In this document: positions 52,089 through 60,215 of the stretch, piece after piece
Numbering within the stretch: position 1 is the stretch's first letter
Layout of the letters: the number at the start of each line of letters is the position of its first letter
Assembly: GCF_002272015.1 (NCBI RefSeq)
Contig: NZ_NPBY01000027.1
Coordinates: forward strand, 1 to 64,000
Reading direction: 5' to 3'
From: Paenibacillus campinasensis
Lineage (GTDB): Bacteria > Bacillota > Bacilli > Paenibacillales > Paenibacillaceae
Length of the DNA stretch: 64,000 nt
The notes under the pieces: generated by a model
What the model was told of the DNA's origin: nothing
Database searches by the model: none
Seen by the model: the letters and a program-made list of their open reading frames with translations, nothing else
Program-made: the position numbers and the translations under genes

Positions 52089-53054
52089 TTGAGAAGAAAA
52101 AGATGGGGAACGAGGCGCTTGACCTTTCCGTCCATTTCGTGGCCCAAAGCGCGCCGGGGGTTCAAGGCGCAGCGACGAAGCTTCAGGACACCAAGGCCTT
52201 CCTCGCACCAGCCAAGAACCGTCAAGCCCGGCGGCCGGAAAAAATGGGTGCTCCTCGCGGTGTTTCTTATGATTTTCGCGATGTTTGAATTTTTCATGTA
52301 TATCGAGCGCAATCTGCGCCCGCCCATTATGCATCTGGCGCAAATCCGGGTGAAGCAGATTGCCACGGAGGCCATTAACAAGGCGATCTCCAGCCAGGTC
52401 GCCCAAGGCAAGCAATTTGACAATCTAGTCAACTGGAAAACCGATGCCTCTGGAAAAGTCAGCGGCTTTATGCTGAACTATGACGAGCATTTGAAGATTA
52501 CGTCCTTCACGACGGAAATTGTGCAGCAGACGCTCGATGACATTCACAAGCGGCAGGAGCATATTCCGCTAGGGCAGGTGCTTAAGAGCCCGATCGTCGC
52601 CTCCTTCGGCCCGCAAATTCCCGTCAAGATTGAGCCGCAAGGAGCTGTAAAAGTGCAGTTGTCCACGCGCCAGAAGGAAGCGGGCATCAACAACATCCTG
52701 GTGGAGGTGTATGTTCGGATCACGACAGAGGTAGCGGTTGTGGTGCCCTTTGATATGGAGGCCCAGACTGTTCAGACCGATATTCCGATCTCGTATCTGC
52801 TGATCGTCGGTGATGTGCCGATGTATTACTATGACGGCCAGGGCAGAGCGGTAGGCGAGAACAGCGCCAGTGCGCCAAGCATTGCCCTTCCGCCGCCGAC
52901 GGTTTCGGAGGAAGAGTCCAGCACCGGGGGGCTGGAAATGTCGCCATCCGGGACGACGCTTGAGCCGCCGCCACATCCGGAGGGGGCGCCGAATAGCGGC
53001 GGCATATCCGGAAGCGACGCAGACTCGGCCGGTACACAGACAAACGCGCCCTGA
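52089..53054 (+). CDS. yunB: Sporulation protein YunB
   Basis: This 321-residue protein from TTG 52089 (AGAGGGGGGAA upstream) has a basic N-terminus of about 50 residues, one membrane helix (VLLAVFLMIFAMFEFFMYI), the YunB domain (RVKQIATEAINKAISSQVAQ; IPVKIEPQGAVKVQL; PISYLLIVGDVP) and a long Pro/Ser/Gly-rich tail (about 265-321) not needed for the fold. YunB is made under sigma-E in the mother cell and is needed for normal sporulation in B. subtilis. It converges with the lytH-like gene, as close neighbours in Bacillus. Confidence 0.88.
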   Translation: MRRKRWGTRRLTFPSISWPKARRGFKAQRRSFRTPRPSSHQPRTVKPGGRKKWVLLAVFLMIFAMFEFFMYIERNLRPPIMHLAQIRVKQIATEAINKAISSQVAQGKQFDNLVNWKTDASGKVSGFMLNYDEHLKITSFTTEIVQQTLDDIHKRQEHIPLGQVLKSPIVASFGPQIPVKIEPQGAVKVQLSTRQKEAGINNILVEVYVRITTEVAVVVPFDMEAQTVQTDIPISYLLIVGDVPMYYYDGQGRAVGENSASAPSIALPPPTVSEEESSTGGLEMSPSGTTLEPPPHPEGAPNSGGISGSDADSAGTQTNAP

Positions 53055-53060
53055 TTTCAA

Positions 53061-54152
53061 TCAGGAGCGCGTTTTCTTCTTCGGCCGGCGCATCTCTTCC
53101 CGCTCCCACTGCTTCAGCAGCGGATAAGGATCGAAGGACCACTCGGTCAGGCCGGTATCCCGGTAAATGCCATAGTGCAGATGGGGAGGGAACTTCCCCT
53201 GGGTGCCGGGCTTGCCGTAGCCGGAGCTGCCGACCCAGCCGATGGTTTGCCCTGGGCGTACGACGTCGCCGAGCTTGATTCCCTTGTCGAAGCCTTGGAG
53301 ATGGGCGTAATAATGATACTGGTTGTTCAAGTCCCGGATTCCGATTCGCCATCCGCCATACTTGTTCCAGCCTTTGATCTCGATAACGCCATAGCAGGTG
53401 CTGCGGACAGGAACGCCGTAATCGGCGAACAGGTCGGTTCCTTCATGTATTCGCCGGCCGCCCCAGCTTCGGCCCATGCCAAAGGTACTTCTGTACGAAT
53501 AGTCGCTTTTGATCGGGAGCGGGAAGGCATGCTCAAACAGGTCGAGTTTGCCAAAGGTTTCATATAGCTTCGAATATTGCTCGACGCGCTGAACCGCCCG
53601 GCTGTTCTGGTAATAAGCCCATAGCCCAATGCTGAAATCCTCTTGGGAATGTCCGTAAGGGCCCAGCTTGGCAGCAATGGAGTATAGCAGATCCAGATCA
53701 TTGTTCGGGTCCGCGATGCCGTCGCCATTGCCGTCCCGGCCGATGCCGGAGAACACGCGAATGGATGTCGGATTCGTATCCTCCTTGTCAGGATTGAGCG
53801 GTCCTGCCCAGCGCGTCGGAGGGACGAAAATGCCGATCAGGCGGTCCGGATGTTTGCGATCCTTCGGATGCACGCGGGTCATGGTGCGCTCATATTGGTC
53901 AATGGCAGCCAGACGGAACCACGGGATATGGGTAACGGCTGAGATTTGGTCATATAACGCTTTACGAGCTGCAAAAATTTCTTCGGCCGTCTCCGCCTTA
54001 ATCTTGGCTGCCATGGGCTCCTCCTTCGATGAAGGAGATGCTTCGGCGGTTTCGGAGCTGCTCAGGCAGCATACTGCCGTCACGGCGGCAATGAAGGCAG
54101 CACTCCACCGTTTGCCGGCAGAGCGGCGGTCTCTGAGATTGACGATCCTCAA
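53061..54152 (-). CDS. lytH: M23-family peptidase, LytH-like
   Basis: The TTG at 54152 has GGAGGAG about 8 nt upstream. The 363-residue protein has an N-terminal signal segment (FIAAVTAVCCLSS), a long middle region and a C-terminal LytM/M23 domain with HEGTD and the HLHYG zinc motifs. In B. subtilis LytH is a sporulation L-Ala-D-Glu endopeptidase that trims spore cortex peptides, and it lies beside yunB as here. Symbol by synteny and domain, not by proven activity. Confidence 0.83.
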   Translation of the reverse strand: MRIVNLRDRRSAGKRWSAAFIAAVTAVCCLSSSETAEASPSSKEEPMAAKIKAETAEEIFAARKALYDQISAVTHIPWFRLAAIDQYERTMTRVHPKDRKHPDRLIGIFVPPTRWAGPLNPDKEDTNPTSIRVFSGIGRDGNGDGIADPNNDLDLLYSIAAKLGPYGHSQEDFSIGLWAYYQNSRAVQRVEQYSKLYETFGKLDLFEHAFPLPIKSDYSYRSTFGMGRSWGGRRIHEGTDLFADYGVPVRSTCYGVIEIKGWNKYGGWRIGIRDLNNQYHYYAHLQGFDKGIKLGDVVRPGQTIGWVGSSGYGKPGTQGKFPPHLHYGIYRDTGLTEWSFDPYPLLKQWEREEMRRPKKKTRS

Positions 54153-54426
54153 GGCGTCTTCTCCTCCTTATATTGAATGAAAGGACTGCAATTTGATGGC
54201 TATAGGCAGCCAGCGTTTGGCTGAACGCCGGTCCTATGTCGGGGCGATAGATTCTCGCCTACCCAGTAGCGTGCTTCCAAAGGAGAAATTTTATCCATGC
54301 CGGACCTAGATCAATCTCATACCGATGTGAAACAGGTAAATCAACCATTTTCATGATATAATATGGAACAGTTGAAGATAGAGGGGGAACCATATCCCTT
54401 AATCCATTCGAAAGAAGGTATTTTCT

Positions 54427-55320
54427 TTGTCCAAAACTAAACAGCCAAAACCTGACTGGATACGAATCAAACTGACGACTGGCGATAATTATAAGGAAAT
54501 CAAGAACATGATGCGTTCCAAGACGCTACATACCGTGTGCGAGGAGGCACGCTGCCCGAACATTTACGAGTGCTGGGCGAACCGGACGGCAACCTTTATG
54601 ATTCTGGGCGATATTTGTACCCGTGCTTGCCGCTTCTGTGCGGTGAATACGGGACTGCCGACGGAGCTCGATCTTCAGGAGCCAGAGCGGGTAGCGGAAG
54701 CTGCCGAGCAGATGAATTTGCAGCACTGCGTCGTGACGAGTGTGGCGCGCGATGATCTGAAGGACGGAGGGGCGTCGATTTTTGCAGCAACGGTCAAAGC
54801 GATTCGCAAACGTCTTCCACTCTGCTCGGTCGAAGTGCTGATTCCGGATTTCATGGGCAGCGAAGATGCGCTGAAGATCGTTATGGATGCCAAGCCGGAT
54901 ATTCTGAATCACAATATCGAGACGGTGGAGAGACTGTCGGATCGGGTCCGCGCCAAAGCGAAATATTCCCGTTCCCTGCAGCTGCTGGCCAATGCCAAGA
55001 AAATGCAGCCGGACATCCCAACCAAATCCAGCATCATGCTGGGCGTCGGCGAGCAGTGGGACGAGATTTTGCAGGCGATGGACGATCTTCGCGCAGTAGA
55101 CTGCGACATCATGACGATCGGACAATATTTGCAGCCATCACCGAAGCATCTGAATGTCGAGAAATACTACACGCCGGAGGAGTTTGCACAGCTGAAGGAA
55201 GAGGGCATGAAGCGCGGATTCAGCCATGTCGAGTCCGGGCCGCTTGTCCGCAGCTCCTACCATGCGCATGAACAGGTGAAATCGGCTCAGCGCCAGAAGG
55301 AAGAGCCAGTAAGCTCTTAA
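54427..55320 (+). CDS. lipA: Lipoyl synthase
   Basis: This 297-residue radical-SAM enzyme from TTG 54427 (AGAAGGT upstream) has the lipoyl-specific cluster ligands Cys38, Cys43 and Cys49 ([12 protein letters not shown]) and the radical-SAM cluster Cys64, Cys68 and Cys71 (CTRACRFC). A C-terminal RSSY motif holds the serine that ligates the auxiliary cluster in LipA. It inserts two sulphurs into octanoyl groups on lipoyl domains. Confidence 0.97.
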   Translation: MSKTKQPKPDWIRIKLTTGDNYKEIKNMMRSKTLHTVCEEARCPNIYECWANRTATFMILGDICTRACRFCAVNTGLPTELDLQEPERVAEAAEQMNLQHCVVTSVARDDLKDGGASIFAATVKAIRKRLPLCSVEVLIPDFMGSEDALKIVMDAKPDILNHNIETVERLSDRVRAKAKYSRSLQLLANAKKMQPDIPTKSSIMLGVGEQWDEILQAMDDLRAVDCDIMTIGQYLQPSPKHLNVEKYYTPEEFAQLKEEGMKRGFSHVESGPLVRSSYHAHEQVKSAQRQKEEPVSS

Positions 55321-55348
55321 CCTTGGATGAAAGGCAGGGGAACCGTAA

Positions 55349-55909
55349 GTGATCGTGATCGGCAACAAAAGTTACGAGGTGCTCAAGGACCACCGCAACG
55401 GCTGGAACCCCGAGGCTTTCCGGGAGAGATACAGCGAGGTTCTGGATCGTTATGATTACATCGTGGGCGACTGGGGCTACAACCAGCTCCGTTTGAAGGG
55501 CTTCTATCGTGACAACCATCCGAAAGCGCCCAAGGACGCGACGTTTTCCAGCGTATCCGATTATATTAACGAGTACTGCAACTTCGGCTGCGCGCATTTC
55601 GTGCTGCAGAAGCTGAAGGATGTCAAGGAGCCTAAAGAGGCCAAGGACGTTAAAGACGCCAAAGATTCCAAAGATTCCAAAGATGCGAAGGATGCCGATG
55701 CAGCCCGCGAGAGCCGGGGCTCGGCCGAGCCCCGGCCTGAGGGCGAAGCCAAAGGCAAGAAGGAACCGCGCGAGCCGCGTGAAGCCCGGGAATCACGGGA
55801 GCGGGAAGGCAAGCGGGAAGCGCGTGCGCACCGGGAATCCAAAGAGAAACGTTCCCACAAGGAAGCTGCCAAGGATGCTTCGAAAGAGGCAGAGACAACG
55901 AAAGCATAG
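55349..55909 (+). CDS. yutD: YutD-family protein with long charged tail
   Basis: The GTG at 55349 is preceded by CAGGGGAA. The first 90 residues are the YutD domain (NRNGWNPEAF-like segment, YDYIVGDWGYNQLRLKGF, INEYCNFGCAHFVLQKL). The remaining 95 residues are low-complexity, almost only Lys, Asp, Glu, Arg, Ala and Ser in short repeats (KDxKD, then EPREPRE, then RESKEK). The family is typically close to 100 residues, so the tail is an addition. The gene sits next to lipA, as in Bacillus. Function unknown. Confidence 0.85.
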   Translation: MIVIGNKSYEVLKDHRNGWNPEAFRERYSEVLDRYDYIVGDWGYNQLRLKGFYRDNHPKAPKDATFSSVSDYINEYCNFGCAHFVLQKLKDVKEPKEAKDVKDAKDSKDSKDAKDADAARESRGSAEPRPEGEAKGKKEPREPREARESREREGKREARAHRESKEKRSHKEAAKDASKEAETTKA

Positions 55910-55931
55910 AAAAAGCATAGAAAAAGCATAG
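55900..55931 (+). repeat. Three tandem AAAGCATAG units
   Basis: An 11-bp unit (AAAAAGCATAG) is repeated three times, overlapping the yutD stop codon. The extra copies carry further stop codons (TAG). Confidence 0.7.
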
Positions 55932-55961
55932 AGGCCCCCTGCAACCAAGCAGGGGGCCTTA
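55932..55961. terminator. Hairpin between yutD and nadK
   Basis: An 11-bp perfect stem (AGGCCCCCTGC/GCAGGGGGCCT, 6-nt loop). TAT follows on the plus strand and CTATGC on the minus. It lies between convergent genes. Confidence 0.75.
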
Positions 55962-55979
55962 TGGTGTATACCTATTCGA

Positions 55980-56780
55980 TTAGCCGAGGAACGCATCCCG
56001 CACCCGATTCCAGAACGGAAACGGGCGGTATCTGGCAAAGCTGACCTCTTGTTCGGCAACTTGACAGCGAACAGAGATAAGATCGTCAATCGTAATGTTG
56101 ATATGGTCCACGGTCAGCAGCAGACGCTGCTCCTTGCGTGAGAAAATGTCGCAATGATGATGCTTCGGCAGCAGCAGCGGGGAGCCTAGCGTACGGAAAA
56201 TCCGGTTGTTGATCGATGCGATCTCAGCGATTTGGAGCGCTTCAATCGAAGGATGAACCATCGCTCCCCCCACACTTTTGTTATAGGCAGTACTGCCAGA
56301 AGGTGTGGATACACATATGCCGTCGCCCCGGAACATTTCAAAGGTCACGTCATTGATGTCGATCTGGGCGACGACTGTGCCGTCAATGCCCTTGAGCGTA
56401 AATTCATTTAAGGCGATATAAGAGGACGTTCCGGACTTCTTGTGAATTTCCAGCTGAACCAATGGATATTTAACAATCCGGGGATGCGAGTCGGAACCAC
56501 GGGCGCCGCTCATGTGGTCGATGAGCTCGTGCAGCTCGTCCGCTTTCCAGTCTGCGTAAAATCCAAGATGCCCGGTGTGAACACCGACAAACGCCAAGTC
56601 GGGAATCCGATCTATAAACGTATGAAAAGCATGCAGCATAGTTCCGTCTCCGCCGATGGAGACGACAATTTCAGGCGATTCTGCATCCAGCTCAAATCCC
56701 CGCTGTTCCGCAAGCTTGTGAAACTGCTGCGTCAGCTCGACAGACAATGGGTCTCCGCGATCCAGAACATAATATCTCAA
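55980..56780 (-). CDS. nadK: NAD kinase
   Basis: This 266-residue enzyme (TTG start, AAAGGAG about 8 nt upstream) phosphorylates NAD+ to NADP+. The GGDGT motif at residues 43-47 binds ATP, and the TPSGSTAYNKSVGGA loop is the conserved NAD/substrate signature. Length and motifs are typical of Firmicute NadK (PpnK). Confidence 0.94.
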   Translation of the reverse strand: MRYYVLDRGDPLSVELTQQFHKLAEQRGFELDAESPEIVVSIGGDGTMLHAFHTFIDRIPDLAFVGVHTGHLGFYADWKADELHELIDHMSGARGSDSHPRIVKYPLVQLEIHKKSGTSSYIALNEFTLKGIDGTVVAQIDINDVTFEMFRGDGICVSTPSGSTAYNKSVGGAMVHPSIEALQIAEIASINNRIFRTLGSPLLLPKHHHCDIFSRKEQRLLLTVDHINITIDDLISVRCQVAEQEVSFARYRPFPFWNRVRDAFLG

Positions 56781-56844
56781 GTTGATAGCTCCTTTATAAG
56801 GGTATATAACGATGATAACTCAAACCTGAAGGAGAACACAACGC

Positions 56845-58071
56845 TCACCGGGGAAAATTGCGAAATTTCTGCCGCCACAGGCTGACCCAATGCATCAGTA
56901 AAGCAATGCCGAGCAGCATTCCAAACAGCAGGCAGAATGCGGACATCAGGGTAGCATACCCGCCGGAAGCCGAGTAGGCGAAGGATGGCGTAACCGTGCC
57001 GGAAGGCTCTGATCCCATCAGCGTGTTCCACAGCAATAGCACAAGGCCGGCAGCGAGTACCCCGTGGATGAATCGCGCCATGGCAAACGGCCAGTATCTG
57101 AGCTTGGTAGTGTTCAGAATGCTGACGATCTGGGCATGGACACTGAGGCCTCCCCAGGACAAGATAAACGCAGCGGCAGCTGCCTTATACATAAGCGGGA
57201 TTGCCGCTGAGGCCTCGCCGGCATAGCGAGCGCCAAGCGTGACCTCAAACAATCCGCCCATCAGCGCCGTCGATAACTCCTCCGGCATGCCCATCACAGC
57301 CAGCAGTTCATTCACCCCGCGGGTGAGCAGCGGAATGGCGCCTGCCTGCGTCCACATTTCCAGGAAAACAGAAAAGAATACAACCAGCCCCCCGACGACA
57401 ATAATAAGCTGGAGGGAGGACTGAATCGCCTGGGCCAGCAAGGTGCCCAGATCCCGCCCGTCACGTGCTCTTGCGGCGTGCATTGCCTGAAGGGCAGCCT
57501 TCATGCGGCTTGTCTTCCGTTTATTCTCCGAGCGGGATGTGGTGGCCTCTATTTCCTTACGCCCATGGAATCGCATCAAGAGGCCGACAAGGAGCCCGCT
57601 GCCATAATGGGCAAGCGCCAGAATGACGGCCAATTCCGGCTTGTGAAAAAAGCCGACACAGACCGCCCCGATCAGGAAGATCGGGTCTGAAGAAGTGGTG
57701 AAGGCCACAAGACGCTCTCCTTCATCCCGGCTCAGCATGTTCTGTTCCCACAGTTTGGCGGTCAGCTTCGCACCGACCGGATAGCCGGATACGTAGCCCA
57801 TGGCGGCCACAAATCCGCCGCTTCCGGGGATGCGGAACAGCGGCTTCATCAGTGGATCGAGCAGCGTCCCGATCAGATGAACGACACCGAAGCCGAGCAG
57901 CACTTCGGATATGACAAAGAAGGGGAAGAGCGAAGGGAACAGCACGTCCCACCAGATCGCCAGTCCTCGCAGCGACGATTCAAGCGCGGCCTCCGGGAAA
58001 ACAGTCATTAGGGCAACTACGCTTAACAGCGCCCCGGTTATGAGGAGCAAACTCGCGATTTTCTGGGTCAT
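56845..58071 (-). CDS. ylbJ: Sporulation integral membrane protein YlbJ
   Basis: The start is the ATG at 58071. The 408-residue protein is strongly hydrophobic (about 8-10 membrane segments), with the YlbJ signatures LFPSLFPFFVISEVLLGFG, GYVSGYPVGAKLTA and SSDPIFLIGAV. In B. subtilis ylbJ is under sigma-E and is needed for late spore maturation. It lies 64 nt upstream of nadK on the same strand. Confidence 0.9.
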   Translation of the reverse strand: MTQKIASLLLITGALLSVVALMTVFPEAALESSLRGLAIWWDVLFPSLFPFFVISEVLLGFGVVHLIGTLLDPLMKPLFRIPGSGGFVAAMGYVSGYPVGAKLTAKLWEQNMLSRDEGERLVAFTTSSDPIFLIGAVCVGFFHKPELAVILALAHYGSGLLVGLLMRFHGRKEIEATTSRSENKRKTSRMKAALQAMHAARARDGRDLGTLLAQAIQSSLQLIIVVGGLVVFFSVFLEMWTQAGAIPLLTRGVNELLAVMGMPEELSTALMGGLFEVTLGARYAGEASAAIPLMYKAAAAAFILSWGGLSVHAQIVSILNTTKLRYWPFAMARFIHGVLAAGLVLLLWNTLMGSEPSGTVTPSFAYSASGGYATLMSAFCLLFGMLLGIALLMHWVSLWRQKFRNFPR

Positions 58072-58269
58072 GATTATGATCAACTCCCGGATTCGTTGAA
58101 GGTCAGTGTAGGCAACACGTCCATATTGATAAAAATGTATGCCTGAGAGCGGACAAACAGTATAAAAACTTGGGGTAAGCGCTTGCAAAAAAGCTTCCTT
58201 TTTAAGAATCTTGTGTTATAATAAAACCACTAATCGTAACGGTTAACGGGATTAAGTGTGGATGGAGTG

Positions 58270-58368
58270 ATGATGATGAGCATAGTCGCGGGTATATTGG
58301 TATGCGCCTTCGTTTATGTCATACGTGCTTCTCTCGTCCAGGGTGAAGAGGATTGGCGCAGTTATTAA
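58270..58368 (+). CDS. 32-residue predicted membrane peptide
   Basis: A short frame with three alternative ATGs (58270, 58273, 58276; GGAG at 58264-58267 favours the last) encodes one hydrophobic helix (SIVAGILVCAFVYVIRASL) and an acidic end (EEDWRSY). A TATAAT box lies about 60 bp upstream, and a clear Rho-independent terminator follows, so it looks like a stand-alone transcribed small gene. No family known to me. Confidence 0.6.
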   Translation: MMMSIVAGILVCAFVYVIRASLVQGEEDWRSY

Positions 58369-58377
58369 AGGAGTTCA

Positions 58378-58410
58378 AGGGGCTAAACTGTCGTTTAGCG
58401 CCTTTTTTTG
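58378..58410 (+). terminator. Rho-independent terminator after the small gene
   Basis: GCTAAAC/GTTTAGC with flanking GG/CC pairs and a 4-nt loop, followed by T7. Confidence 0.88.
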
Positions 58411-58466
58411 TTGTTTTTTGCTATAATAAGATTGCACATCCAAATTAGATGGGAGAGCATACGACC

Positions 58467-58847
58467 ATGAATCCGAACTTAAGCATTTACGACAATCTGG
58501 GCGGAGCTGATGGCATTCGCTCATTGGTTGAGGCTTTTTATCCCAGAGTTCAGAAGAATGCGCTGCTTGCTCCGCTGTTTCCGGAGGATATCGATCCGGT
58601 GATGGAGAAGCAGTATATGTTTTTAAGCCAATTTTTTGGAGGGCCGGCCCTGTTCTCGGAAGCTTACGGGCATCCGATGATGCGGGCGAGGCATTTGAAG
58701 TTTCCCATCACGCCAAGTCATGCGCAGGAATGGTTGAAATGTATGTCGGCGGCACTTCAGGATATCGGTGTCGATGAAACGCTCCGCGAATTTGTCATTC
58801 AGAGACTGTCTGGACCGGCTAATCATTTTGTGAACACACCAGAGTAA
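58467..58847 (+). CDS. Truncated haemoglobin (group II, YjbI-like)
   Basis: The start is the ATG at 58467, with GGGAGAG 9 nt upstream. The 126-residue globin has the 2-on-2 pattern: DNLGGADGIRSLVEAFYPRV at the N-terminus, QYMFLSQFFGGP, and RARHLKFPITPSHAQEWLKC with the proximal His region. It binds haem and probably acts in oxygen, NO or redox handling. A DUF2225 gene follows 57 nt later. Confidence 0.9.
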   Translation: MNPNLSIYDNLGGADGIRSLVEAFYPRVQKNALLAPLFPEDIDPVMEKQYMFLSQFFGGPALFSEAYGHPMMRARHLKFPITPSHAQEWLKCMSAALQDIGVDETLREFVIQRLSGPANHFVNTPE

Positions 58848-58904
58848 CGGGTGCTGGATGTGCCTGAATACGTTTTGTGGACGTCAAGAGGAGATGGAGA
58901 TCCT

Positions 58905-59594
58905 GTGAAACTAGAGCCCTTGTATTCGATTAACGTAACGTGTGTCCAATGCGGTACCGAGTACGCTACATCCCGCGTCCGGCCCAGCTTCAAGAAGCCG
59001 ATTCGGACGGATACGGATTTCTGTGCTTATTACAAAGCGGAGAATCCGGATTTCTACGTGGTTAGAGTATGTCCGAAATGCGGGTTTGCCTCAACGGAGC
59101 ATTCTGTCAATAAGCTGACAGACAAGCAGCGGGAGGACTTCAGATCACAGATCGGAAGCCGCTGGGTAGGGCGTGACTTCAGCGGCAAACGAAGTCTGGA
59201 AGATGCCATTGAGGTGTACAAGCTGGCGCTGTTGTGCGCGCAGGTGATCGGGGAGCGGGATCGCCTGATTGCGAGCTTGCTGCATCACATTGCCTGGCTG
59301 TATAGATACCAGAACAACACCGCACAGGAGCAGCGTTTTCTCGCCTACTCGCTGGATTCCTATATCCGTGTGTTTGAGTATGAAGGCGTCGGTGCGAACG
59401 ATGCGCGTCTGCTTTACCTGATCGGGGAGATTAACCGGCGGCTGGGACGTTTCAACGAAGCGGTGCAATGGTTCTCCAGAGTGGTCAGGGATGAGAAGAT
59501 CATGGATGCAGCCATGATTCGGGCTTCGAGAGAACAATGGCAGCTTATTCGTCAGCAGATGGAAGAGCAGGGCAAGGAAGCCGGTCTCTCGTGA
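58905..59594 (+). CDS. DUF2225-family protein
   Basis: The GTG at 58905 is preceded by GGAG at good spacing and matches the usual family start (KLEPLYSINVTCVQCG); the frame runs another 18 codons upstream. The 229-residue protein has a zinc-ribbon-like pair of motifs (CVQCG and CPKCG), followed by a TPR-like helical part (DAIEVYKLALLCAQVIG; LLYLIGEINRRLGRFNEAVQWF). Function unknown. Confidence 0.84.
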   Translation: MKLEPLYSINVTCVQCGTEYATSRVRPSFKKPIRTDTDFCAYYKAENPDFYVVRVCPKCGFASTEHSVNKLTDKQREDFRSQIGSRWVGRDFSGKRSLEDAIEVYKLALLCAQVIGERDRLIASLLHHIAWLYRYQNNTAQEQRFLAYSLDSYIRVFEYEGVGANDARLLYLIGEINRRLGRFNEAVQWFSRVVRDEKIMDAAMIRASREQWQLIRQQMEEQGKEAGLS

Positions 59595-59620
59595 TGGCGG
59601 CCGGATCGCCCGCAAAGCGA

Positions 59621-59655
59621 AAGAGGCGTTCCCGGGAAGGGACACGCCTCTTGCT
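59621..59655. terminator. Hairpin between convergent genes
   Basis: AAGAGGCGT (59621-59629) pairs with ACGCCTCTT (59644-59652), with an inner TCCC/GGGA stem. T-rich sequence follows on the minus strand. Confidence 0.7.
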
Positions 59656-59682
59656 ACGCTCCGTGTAACCGCCATAGTCGAT

Positions 59683-59913
59683 TTAACGGAGCTTCTGATC
59701 CGTGAGGATATAATCCGGATCGCTGTCCAGAACAGTGACCCGGTTATGACAGCAGGGGAAAACGAGCAGCTTCTTTTTCCCTTCGCGGACGCTGACCAGC
59801 TCTTTCGGCTTCATGGGCAGCAGTACATTACGGCTTCCGCAAAACGGGCAGTCTTGTACATATACATCATTCTGAACAATGTCATACGGCCAGGTGTTTG
59901 AAAAAGGAATCAT
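59683..59913 (-). CDS. Small zinc-ribbon protein of unknown function
   Basis: This 76-residue protein has CPFCGSRN and a later FPCCHNRV, a possible zinc site. The ATG (59913) overlaps the stop of the YycC-like gene in a TGATG arrangement, with GGAG about 5 nt upstream. No named family was recognised. Its coupling to the YycC-like gene suggests a shared role. Confidence 0.72.
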   Translation of the reverse strand: MIPFSNTWPYDIVQNDVYVQDCPFCGSRNVLLPMKPKELVSVREGKKKLLVFPCCHNRVTVLDSDPDYILTDQKLR

Positions 59914-60098
59914 CAGTTCTCCTGTTGGGACGGCGGTTGCTCATCCTTGCCCGAAGCAGGGGCATTGTCCGATTTGGCAAGTTCGGCGATCTTTTGCATC
60001 AGAATGTGCTGCGGCATATGCATCAGCTGCTCAATCGGCACGCCAAGCTGCTTGGACAACGCAATCGCTGTCTCCGCAGATATTTGCAAAGGTCTCAT
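59913..60098 (-). CDS. YycC-like protein
   Basis: This 61-residue protein starts MRPLQISAETAIALSKQLG, followed by VPIEQLMHMPQHILMQKIAE, the core of YycC-family proteins, with a hydrophilic tail. GGAGG is about 9 nt before the ATG. Function unknown; it is the first gene of a two-gene unit with the zinc-ribbon protein. Confidence 0.75.
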   Translation of the reverse strand: MRPLQISAETAIALSKQLGVPIEQLMHMPQHILMQKIAELAKSDNAPASGKDEQPPSQQEN

Positions 60099-60215
60099 GG
60101 ATGTGTACCTCCAGCAGTAATTTGTTGTTATATATAGTTATACACTTTTCCCAAAAGCCACACAAATGCTTACTGCTATCCTATCACATTATTATGAAAG
60201 GTGTTGACCCCAAGT

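Noticed and set aside
55620..55930. Frame-shifted and antisense open frames in the yutD tail
   Set aside because: The repeat sequence is open in several frames because of its composition; only the frame fused to the YutD domain has a start and context.
59145..59675. 176-codon minus-strand frame over the DUF2225 gene
   Set aside because: It is antisense to a better-supported gene and has no start signal.
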